Assembly (NCBI GenBank): GCA_020444775.1
Contig: JAGRHX010000285.1
Coordinates: forward strand, 1 to 16,533
Source: Gammaproteobacteria bacterium
Lineage (GTDB): Bacteria; Pseudomonadota; Gammaproteobacteria; HK1
Length of the DNA stretch: 16,533 nucleotides
Direction of reading: 5' to 3'
Shown here: positions 6,288-12,432 of the stretch, one piece after another
How positions within the stretch are numbered: position 1 is the first letter of the stretch
Layout: every line of letters begins with the position of its first letter
Notes under the pieces: model-generated
Databases searched by the model: none
What the model saw: the letters and a program-made list of their open reading frames with translations, nothing else
Told to the model about the DNA's origin: nothing
Translations under genes and position numbers: made by a program

Positions 6288-8057
6288 TCAGCGACGCCGC
6301 CGACCCTGATGCTCGTGGTGCTCGTCATGCCGGTGGTGCTCGTCACGCCCGCGGTGCTCGTGCTCGCGTGACTGCACATCCATGGCCGGGAACGGGCCGA
6401 TGTAGCCTACGTAGGCGCGATCGTCGCCCGAGCCCTGGATCAGCTTGTCCTGGTCGGACTCGCCATAAGGATGCTGAACGACCGACATCATGTACGCATG
6501 CCCACCGACATTGGGGTAGAAGTACACGGAGGTCGTTTCCGACCCATACGGCGTCGTCTCGATACGTGTCAGGCTGCTCTTGCTCAGGTCGTAGGCCCAA
6601 ACCGCGTCGTTCTGGTGACCGGAGCCGGTGTCCTCACCGATGATCAAGGTGTCGTAGCCCGGAATGAAGGTGAGGTTGTCCGGATTGGCGATAGCGGCGA
6701 GATCGCAGCTGTTGCTCGGGTCACCGGCCACCGGCCGCCCCTCGATCAGACCATGCATGCGGGTGGCCGCGAAATTGCCATCCAGCTCCAACGCATACAC
6801 CGCGCCGCACGGATTCTCCTGCAGGCGGATGTCGTTGTTGCCACCATCGTTCTTGTCGAGCATGCCCTTGCCGATCTCCGACATGGACATATACATCGTA
6901 TGCTTGTCGGGGTTGTAGGTGATCCCCTCCATCTTGCGCCACTCCGTGGTCGCACCACGCATGGCTGCGAAACGGCGCGTCTCCAGCCGCGAGGCGATCT
7001 GCTCCATGCCATCTCTGACCGTGAGGCACTCCTGGCCGGTCGCTGTACGGATGCTCGTGCATCCCGGCTGATCGCGCTCGAAGATGTCGTCGAAGCTACC
7101 CCTGGCATCGATGAACGGTCTGATGTCGGTGTCGCTGGCATGACCCAGATTGATCCACTCGATCACGCCGTCACCAGCACCGGCATCATCGCTCTGTCGC
7201 CAACGTGCGGCATACAGGTAGCCCGCTGAGAGATCGGCAGGCTGGTCGGCGACAAATCGGTAGAGACCGACGTCGGTACCGTCGTCGGAGATGTACGCGG
7301 TACGTCGGTCCGGCATCACGTAGGCGAGCTCAATGGCCGCGCGACCCATCGCATAGTGCTTGGCGACGTCGACGTGCTCGTAGTCGCCCACCTTGACCTC
7401 GACCGGGAAGCCATAGTTGTACGGGTTGAGCCGGGTCGTATCGGCGTCGATGTTCGCGGGGTCCTCACCGAAGTATGCAGCCACCGGACTGAAGTACCGG
7501 TTCGACAGGATGTCCGGGTCAGCCGCGTTCGGCTCGTACTCCTCGGCGCCCAGGTGCGTGCCCCAGGGCGTGACCATCCCGGCACAATGGGTCCAGGTGC
7601 CGTTGACGCCGGACAGGTCGAGCGGCCGGGTGCGGGTCGGCAGCAGGCGTCCGTCGCGGCCTTGACGCAGGCCGGTGAGGTAGATCGCGCCGATGGAGTC
7701 CTCGAACTGGGTAATCGAGTACAGGCGGCCATCGTCACCGGTGATCAGCGAGCTGTGGTCGGGATACACGGAGATGACCGGTGCGCCGGCGTCGTCATGC
7801 AACGGCACGCCGTCGACATCGACCAGTGTTCCCCAGGCAAGGGCGCTGTTGCCCACCTGGTCACCGGAACGCAGCAAGGTGTTGTAGCCGATTCGATGGG
7901 TACGACCATCGATTCGGACCGACGGCGAGGCGGTCACCTCGCGCTTGCTCGCATCGTCGCTTGGAACCGGGACCTCGCTGAATCTCAACGTGCCGGCCTG
8001 AGCGATACCCGCGCTCAGGGCGACTGCCACTGCCAGCGCAATGGAAGTGCGTTTCAT
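6288..8057 (-). CDS. PhoX / DUF839-family secreted protein, probable metal-dependent phosphatase
   Basis: A 589-residue exported beta-propeller of the PhoX (DUF839) family, whose characterised members are Ca/Fe alkaline phosphatases releasing phosphate from organic phosphoesters. Residues 1-21 form a Sec-type signal peptide cleaved after AQA; there is no twin-arginine motif. The block HCAGMVTPWGTHLGAEEYEP (157-176) carries the family Cys158 and Glu172-Glu173, which correspond to metal ligands in PhoX. Also typical are SDDGTDVGLYRFVA (257-270), RKMEGITYNP (374-383) with MYMSMSEIGKGM (388-399), and NPDNLTF..IIGED (458-475). The C-terminus (565-589) is a His/Glu/Arg-rich tail. Upstream elements suggest phosphate control. 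The ribosome-binding site is GGAG in CGGAGAATCC, about 12 bases before ATG. The family is firm; phosphatase activity is inferred. Confidence 0.85.
   Translation of the reverse strand: MKRTSIALAVAVALSAGIAQAGTLRFSEVPVPSDDASKREVTASPSVRIDGRTHRIGYNTLLRSGDQVGNSALAWGTLVDVDGVPLHDDAGAPVISVYPDHSSLITGDDGRLYSITQFEDSIGAIYLTGLRQGRDGRLLPTRTRPLDLSGVNGTWTHCAGMVTPWGTHLGAEEYEPNAADPDILSNRYFSPVAAYFGEDPANIDADTTRLNPYNYGFPVEVKVGDYEHVDVAKHYAMGRAAIELAYVMPDRRTAYISDDGTDVGLYRFVADQPADLSAGYLYAARWRQSDDAGAGDGVIEWINLGHASDTDIRPFIDARGSFDDIFERDQPGCTSIRTATGQECLTVRDGMEQIASRLETRRFAAMRGATTEWRKMEGITYNPDKHTMYMSMSEIGKGMLDKNDGGNNDIRLQENPCGAVYALELDGNFAATRMHGLIEGRPVAGDPSNSCDLAAIANPDNLTFIPGYDTLIIGEDTGSGHQNDAVWAYDLSKSSLTRIETTPYGSETTSVYFYPNVGGHAYMMSVVQHPYGESDQDKLIQGSGDDRAYVGYIGPFPAMDVQSREHEHRGRDEHHRHDEHHEHQGRRRR
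6317..6361. repeat. Imperfect 18-bp tandem repeat encoding the His-rich PhoX tail
   Basis: GGTGCTCGT recurs at 6317-6325, 6335-6343 and 6353-6361, exactly 18 bp apart on the + strand. The coding strand reads the units as hexapeptides, DEHHRH then DEHHEH, preceded by EHEHRG. The period is six codons, so copy number can change without breaking the frame or the stop. Confidence 0.75.
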
Positions 8058-8064
8058 GGGTTGT

Positions 8065-8148
8065 GGATTCTCCGCAATGGACTGAATTCAACGCGTGGCA
8101 TCGAGCCGCAGGGACTCGACAGGCAGCAGTCTAGGGTCCGGAGAATCC
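8065..8148 (-). promoter_or_regulatory. 10-bp inverted repeat bracketing the phoX leader and covering its ribosome-binding site
   Basis: GGATTCTCCG at 8065-8074 is the exact reverse complement of CGGAGAATCC at 8139-8148, with 64 bp between. On the phoX-coding strand the proximal arm reads CGGAGAATCC and contains the GGAG that should serve as Shine-Dalgarno. The distal arm could pair with it in any transcript that includes both. Whether the native phoX transcript starts upstream of the distal arm is unknown; read-through RNA from yihY would contain both arms. Confidence 0.45.
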
Positions 8149-8154
8149 CAGTAG

Positions 8155-8183
8155 ATGATCTAAAAATGACAGCAGCATGATCT
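8155..8183 (-). promoter_or_regulatory. Candidate PhoB (Pho box) binding site upstream of phoX
   Basis: On the phoX strand three 7-mers end in TCAT at exact 11-bp pitch: AGATCAT (8183-8177), CTGTCAT (8172-8166) and AGATCAT (8161-8155). The middle copy matches the PhoB half-site CTGTCAT perfectly and is followed by the AT-rich spacer TTTT. Flanking copies match at TCAT only. Pho boxes are 11-bp direct repeats of this kind, and the site lies 98 bp upstream of a PhoX-family gene. I could not find a convincing -10 box at the usual distance; TAGACT (8134-8129) is 20 bp away. Confidence 0.5.
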
Positions 8184-8199
8184 TTCGCTCATGTTGCTG
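8170..8199 (-). terminator. Terminator-like hairpin with T run downstream of yihY
   Basis: On the minus strand CAGCAACATGA (8199-8189) pairs with TCATGCTGCTG (8180-8170), 10 of 11 positions, around an 8-nt loop GCGAAAGA. The stem is followed by TCATTTTTAG, giving five consecutive T residues. It sits 65 bp past the yihY stop and would stop read-through into phoX. The T run doubles as the spacer of the candidate Pho box, so the two elements overlap. Confidence 0.45.
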
Positions 8200-8233
8200 G
8201 GTCGTGTCTTCCGGGTCTGTCGCGACATCTACC

Positions 8234-8251
8234 GGGCGGCCGCGGCCGCCC
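8234..8251. terminator. Perfect 18-bp GC palindrome just after yihY
   Basis: GGGCGGCCGCGGCCGCCC is a perfect palindrome that begins 12 bp past the yihY stop (reading the minus strand). It folds as a seven-pair all-GC stem with a CGCG loop. No T run follows, so it may be a Rho-assisted or pausing hairpin acting with the T-run hairpin further downstream. TGTCGCGACA at 8218-8227 is another perfect 10-bp palindrome beside it. Confidence 0.4.
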
Positions 8252-8263
8252 ATCGGCACCTGC

Positions 8264-9727
8264 TCAGGCAGCCGCGTCCGAGGCCCCGGATTCACGCACA
8301 CCCGGCCGCACCGCCATCTCGTCGCCGATCTCATCGTCGACCGGTGACGGGCCGTCGTCCAGACCGTCGGTCAGCTCATCGACCGAACTCGCCCAGCGCG
8401 TCTGGGCCGGGTCGAGGCTCTGGACCAGCTCGGCCAGCGTACTGTCCCGCAGCCGCTCCTCGATGGCCGCATCGATACCCGCCATCGCGCTGCTGGACAT
8501 CAGCAGTCCGGCCTCCACCGGCAGCGCGCGCAGATTACCCTGGGTCCTCGCCACCTGGACGATCTCGTGCAGGCCAATGCCACGTGTCTCGCGCCCGGGC
8601 ATATAGCAGTCGCGCGGCACCCGGGTCTCTACGATCAGGCCCGCGGCCTGCAGCGCGCCGATGGTTCTGGCGATCACGTCCTCGGGGATCTCGAGCAACC
8701 GTGACAGCTCTTTGAGAGACAGCGGCCGCAACCCGTTCGTGAAACGGTGTGCGGTCAACGCCATCACCTCGAGGGCGAGCTGCTCGCGCGCGCGGTTGTT
8801 CGGCAGATGCGCCTCGGCCGGCAGGAATCGATACTCCGGATGCTGGAAGTAGAACGCCACCGCGGCGCCCAGCAGTACGATGCTCCACACCACGTACAGC
8901 CAGATGATGAACACGAAGAGGATGGCGAAGCTCTTGTAGACCGCGGTGTAGGTGGGCGCGGAGGTCACGAAATCGGCAAAGCCCCAGCCGACGATGCTCC
9001 AGGCCAACCCGGCGGTGGCGCCGCCGACCAGGGCCGCGCGCAGGCTGACACGCCGATTCGGGATGAACAGATAGACCACCGTCAGGGCAATGCTGACCAG
9101 CAGATAAGGTATGGCCTTGGACGCGAGGTCGAGCAGCTGTCCGACTGGCGCATAGGCGATCAGGTACTGCACCGTCGAGGAGCTCTTCACCGAGGCGATC
9201 ACGAGCATCGAGACCACCAGCAGGATGGGTCCGACCAGCAGCACGCTCAGATAGCCGGGCAGCCGGTAGCGCAACGGCCTCGGCCGGGTCACCCGCCAGA
9301 CGTGGTTGAGTGAGGCCTCCACCTTCAACACCATCATGATCGCCGTGACGAACAAGGCGGCGAAGCCGTAGCCACCGAGCGCCGCGACATCGATGTTGTC
9401 GACGAAACCGAGGATCCTCGAGACGATTGCCTCGTGCTCGCCGCCGAGCGGCGCGAGCACGCGCACCAGCAGTGCCTCCAGGGTGTTGTGCACGCCAAAG
9501 GCCTTCAACACCGAGAAGCTCACCGCCAACAGCGGCACCAGCGACAGCATCGATGTGAACACCATGGACCCCGCGCGCAGCGGTATCTCGCCCTGCACGA
9601 ACTCCCGCACCAACATGTGCAGCATGCGCGCCAGACGCACCCAGGCCCGACGGCCAGACGACATACCGCCGAGGCTGGTGCCCCAGACCTGCTCGGCGAG
9701 CGCATTCTTCCATGCGAGCGGAGACAT
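8264..9727 (-). CDS. YihY family (UPF0761) inner-membrane protein
   Basis: A 487-residue inner-membrane protein of the YihY family, once misnamed ribonuclease BN; its molecular function is still unclear. The N-terminal half carries about six membrane segments near 55-77, 115-137, 158-180, 204-223, 232-254 and 266-294. The family block IPLRAGSMVFTSMLSLVPLLAV is at 48-69, YGFAALF..MMVLKVEASLNHVW at 120-144 and SAPTYTAVYKSFA at 256-268. A cytosolic winged-helix-like region follows (about 312-440, SLKELSRLLEIPEDVIARTIGALQAAGLIV), then an acidic tail. Such a C-terminal extension is common in longer proteobacterial members. ATG 9727 was chosen because AAGGG lies eight bases upstream; Met22 (9664) lacks a comparable site. 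It is divergent from the penicillin-acylase-family gene and is followed by strong hairpins, suggesting a single-gene transcript. Confidence 0.88.
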   Translation of the reverse strand: MSPLAWKNALAEQVWGTSLGGMSSGRRAWVRLARMLHMLVREFVQGEIPLRAGSMVFTSMLSLVPLLAVSFSVLKAFGVHNTLEALLVRVLAPLGGEHEAIVSRILGFVDNIDVAALGGYGFAALFVTAIMMVLKVEASLNHVWRVTRPRPLRYRLPGYLSVLLVGPILLVVSMLVIASVKSSSTVQYLIAYAPVGQLLDLASKAIPYLLVSIALTVVYLFIPNRRVSLRAALVGGATAGLAWSIVGWGFADFVTSAPTYTAVYKSFAILFVFIIWLYVVWSIVLLGAAVAFYFQHPEYRFLPAEAHLPNNRAREQLALEVMALTAHRFTNGLRPLSLKELSRLLEIPEDVIARTIGALQAAGLIVETRVPRDCYMPGRETRGIGLHEIVQVARTQGNLRALPVEAGLLMSSSAMAGIDAAIEERLRDSTLAELVQSLDPAQTRWASSVDELTDGLDDGPSPVDDEIGDEMAVRPGVRESGASDAAA

Positions 9728-10040
9728 TCGTGGACCCTTCTCGTCGTGTCTGGCCGGACCCGAGCGGCTCCGCTGGGCAACGCATCCGAGCTGCGCTTCG
9801 CGTCGACCGTTGCGCGCGCTGGACGTGTGGCCAGCCGGCTTGCACGCCCTGAAGCGTGGATCGCGACCTTAGCACCGCCTGCCTCGGGCTGCTCGGCCGC
9901 ACCCCGGCGTGCTGCCCACGGACCTCGCCTCTGGATTGCCCAGAGCACGGCCTCGAATGCGTATACTCCAGGGCGGATCCCATTCAGCCGCGATGCGCCG
10001 GCATCGCACCGCCCGTATCGATTCAGCACCGGACCTGCCC
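9728..10040. other. 313-bp divergent intergenic region, yihY / Ntn acylase
   Basis: No convincing gene is present. Frames crossing it are N-terminal extensions or shadows without recognisable homology. It holds the yihY ribosome-binding site next to 9727, and on the + strand a -10-like TATACT with an inverted repeat over the -35 position (separate entry). The remainder (about 9750-9925) is GC-rich with no feature I can name. Confidence 0.6.
9929..9967 (+). promoter_or_regulatory. Candidate promoter and operator of the penicillin-acylase-family gene
   Basis: TATACT at 9962-9967 matches the -10 consensus at five of six bases. CTCTGG-ATTGC-CCAGAG (9929-9945) is a perfect 6-bp inverted repeat with a 5-bp spacer. 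It contains TTGCCC (9936-9941), a poor -35 candidate at a long 20-bp spacing. A dimeric regulator bound here would contact the -35 zone. Transcription from this -10 would start near 9974, after the earliest in-frame starts (9909, 9957), which supports ATG 10041. Confidence 0.4.
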
Positions 10041-12386
10041 ATGACTTCCAGACTGAGCCCCGACGATCTGGCCGCCGCACTGCCCGATGTCAGCACCCCC
10101 CAGAGATTCGACGGCCTGCAGGCGGGCGCGGTCATTCGCCGCGATCGCCACGGCATCCCGCACATCAAGTCCGACAACGAGCACGACCTGTTCTTCGCCC
10201 AGGGCTTCGCCACCGCTCAGGACCGGCTGTTCCAGATGGACTACGACCGGTTGCGCTGTCTGGGCCGGATCGCCGAGTACCTCGGTGAGCGGGCACGCGC
10301 GCAGGATACGCTGATGCGCCGGCGTGGCATGGAGCGCATCGCGCGGCTCGACTACGAGCTGGCCGGCCCCGAGGCAAAACGCGCCATGGATGCCTACAGC
10401 GCGGGGGTCAACGCCTTCCTCGACAGCACCACCGCCCTGCCCGTCGAGTACAAGCTGCTGCAGACCAGACCCGAAGCCTGGGAGCCGTGGCATTGCGCGC
10501 TGGTCTACAAGGTTCGCAACAGCGCCGAAGGCTCGTTCCAGGGCAAGCTCTGGCTATCCCGTCTGGCCGCGGCGATCGGTGCGCCGGCGGCTGCCCGGCT
10601 GTCACCCGGCTACCAGCCCGGCAGTCTGCTGACCGTGCCGCCGGGCACGCGATATACGGGTCCGGTGCTCAACGCAATCGACGAGCTGCAGGCGGTCGTG
10701 CAGGCCAGCAGCTTCCTCAACGAGACCGAGAGCGGCAGCAACGGCTGGTCGATCAGCGGTGAACGCACCGCCTCGGGCAAGCCGCTGGTCGGCGGTGATT
10801 CACACCGCGCGTTGGAGGTGCCAAACGTCTACTACCAGGTGCATCTGCACGGCCCGGATTTCCGCATCTCCGGCTTCGCGATTCCGGGCGTGCCGATGGC
10901 CATGCACTTCTGTCACAACGAGCACGTCTGCTTTGGTATGACCCACGGTGGCGTGGACACCCAGGATCTGTTCGTCGAGCGGTTCCGCACCGAGAACGGC
11001 ACGCTCGAGTATCTGTTCGAGGATGCCTGGTATCCGGCCGAGGTCCGCAGCGAGCAGATCCGGGTGCGTGGCGAGAGCGCGACCCACAGCATCGAGGTGG
11101 TGCACACCCGACATGGCCCGGTGATCGCCGGCGATCCACGCTCGGGTGCCGCGATCAGCCTGCGTGACCCCGGCTCGATCGACGCGACACCCTGGATCGA
11201 TGCCGCCTACCGGGCGATGAAGGCACGCAGCGCCGACGAGTTCGAGGCCGCGCTGGCGGGCTGGACCGACCGCGTCAACAACTATCCCTATGCCGACGTG
11301 CACGGCGAGTTCGGCTACGCGTTGCGGGGTCGCATCCCGATTCGCGACAGTGGCAACGGCTGGGGGCCGGTTGCCGGCTGGAGCGCGGACAACGAATGGC
11401 GCGGCTTCATCGATCCCGCGCAGCTGCCGCGATCGCGAAATCCGAGCACCGGCTGGGCGGTGACCTGCAACCAGCGGGTGGTTGACCAGGACTATCCCTA
11501 CTACCTGACGAACTTCTTCGGCCCGGGCTATAGGGCCGAGCGCATCGCCCACGGCATCGAGCAGCTGACCGGTCACCCGGCACGCGCCGAGGACATGGAG
11601 CGGCTTTACGCGGACGCGGTCTCGATCCCGGCGCAGGCCTTCAAGCAAGCCGTCGCCCGCTGTGAATCATTGCACGGCAAGGCGGCGCGGGCCGCCGCCC
11701 TGCTGGCCGACTGGGACTGCGCAATGCGGGTCGATTCGAACGCCGCCGCGCTGTACTCGGTGGCCATGGGTCGGCTCACCGCGGACATCGTCAGCGCCGC
11801 CTGCGGCGAATTCGCGAGCGGACTGCTCGAGGGCACTCAGCCGGGCGCCGAGGAGCACTGGCGACGGCATCTGAAGGCCGCCCTCACCGCGGCCCTGCAC
11901 AGCGGTGACACGGCCCTGCTGCCGGACGGTCGGCACTGGCCGGATCTGCTGCAGAACGCTCTGGAGGCGGCCTGGTCGCTGCTCGAGACGCGCCTCGGCG
12001 AGGACCCGTCGAGCTGGCGCTGGGGCGCGCTGCACAAAGTGGTGATCCGTCATCCGCTCGCCGCGCTGTTCCCCGAGAACGCCGATCTGCTCAACCCGCC
12101 GGTCGTAGAGATCGGCGGCGACGGTGACACGCCGCTTGCCTCGGGCGCCAAGGTCGGCGCCGATTTCGTCGTCAGCCTGAGCTCGGTCAATCGCTACGTG
12201 CACGATCCCGCCGACTGGCGTAACAGCCGCTGGATCTCGCCGCTGGGCGCCTCCGGACATCCAGGCAGCCCGCACTATTGTGACCAGCAACGGCTGTGGT
12301 CGCGGGTCGAATCGATCCTGCAGCTCTGGGACTGGGCGGACATCGGCGAGCAGGCGCGGACCGAGCAACATCTGCAGCGCCCCTGA
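10041..12386 (+). CDS. Penicillin acylase family Ntn hydrolase (N-acyl amide hydrolase)
   Basis: A 781-residue precursor of the penicillin-amidase (S45) family, which hydrolyses N-acyl amides such as beta-lactam side chains, acyl-homoserine lactones or other amides. The expected self-cleavage is before Ser233 in ESGSNGWSISG. That gives an alpha subunit of about 230 residues and a beta subunit of about 549 that starts with the catalytic Ser. Also typical are RDRHGIPHIKSDNEHDLFFAQGFATAQDRLFQMD (34-67), the start of the beta chain with GKPLVGGDSH (246-255), the NNYPYADVHGEFGYALRGRIPIR block (413-435) and GDGDTP (693-698). Family members usually read ANDPH where this one has GGDSH. I see no signal peptide from this start or from the longer frame beginning at 9909, so a cytoplasmic location is likely; most characterised relatives are periplasmic. 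Ser233 and the fold are firm, the substrate is unknown. The start has only a weak ribosome-binding site. A class III aminotransferase follows after 46 bp. Confidence 0.9.
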   Translation: MTSRLSPDDLAAALPDVSTPQRFDGLQAGAVIRRDRHGIPHIKSDNEHDLFFAQGFATAQDRLFQMDYDRLRCLGRIAEYLGERARAQDTLMRRRGMERIARLDYELAGPEAKRAMDAYSAGVNAFLDSTTALPVEYKLLQTRPEAWEPWHCALVYKVRNSAEGSFQGKLWLSRLAAAIGAPAAARLSPGYQPGSLLTVPPGTRYTGPVLNAIDELQAVVQASSFLNETESGSNGWSISGERTASGKPLVGGDSHRALEVPNVYYQVHLHGPDFRISGFAIPGVPMAMHFCHNEHVCFGMTHGGVDTQDLFVERFRTENGTLEYLFEDAWYPAEVRSEQIRVRGESATHSIEVVHTRHGPVIAGDPRSGAAISLRDPGSIDATPWIDAAYRAMKARSADEFEAALAGWTDRVNNYPYADVHGEFGYALRGRIPIRDSGNGWGPVAGWSADNEWRGFIDPAQLPRSRNPSTGWAVTCNQRVVDQDYPYYLTNFFGPGYRAERIAHGIEQLTGHPARAEDMERLYADAVSIPAQAFKQAVARCESLHGKAARAAALLADWDCAMRVDSNAAALYSVAMGRLTADIVSAACGEFASGLLEGTQPGAEEHWRRHLKAALTAALHSGDTALLPDGRHWPDLLQNALEAAWSLLETRLGEDPSSWRWGALHKVVIRHPLAALFPENADLLNPPVVEIGGDGDTPLASGAKVGADFVVSLSSVNRYVHDPADWRNSRWISPLGASGHPGSPHYCDQQRLWSRVESILQLWDWADIGEQARTEQHLQRP

Positions 12387-12432
12387 GCCCGGGGCGCGAC
12401 ATCGACCCACGGCCTGGAGATCTGCACCGACC

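Noticed and set aside
8535..9983. 482-codon minus-strand frame overlapping yihY
   Set aside because: It lies in another frame of the YihY gene. The translation is Arg/Gly/Ala-rich without hydrophobic segments or motifs, while the YihY frame has both.
9909..10040. Longer N-terminus for the penicillin-acylase-family protein
   Set aside because: The added residues are Arg-rich with no homology or signal peptide, and the predicted -10 box at 9962-9967 would place the transcript start downstream of 9909 and 9957.
12280..12432. N-terminal extension of the aminotransferase overlapping the acylase gene
   Set aside because: The extension is the out-of-frame 3' end of the acylase gene; family similarity begins at the ATG at 12433.
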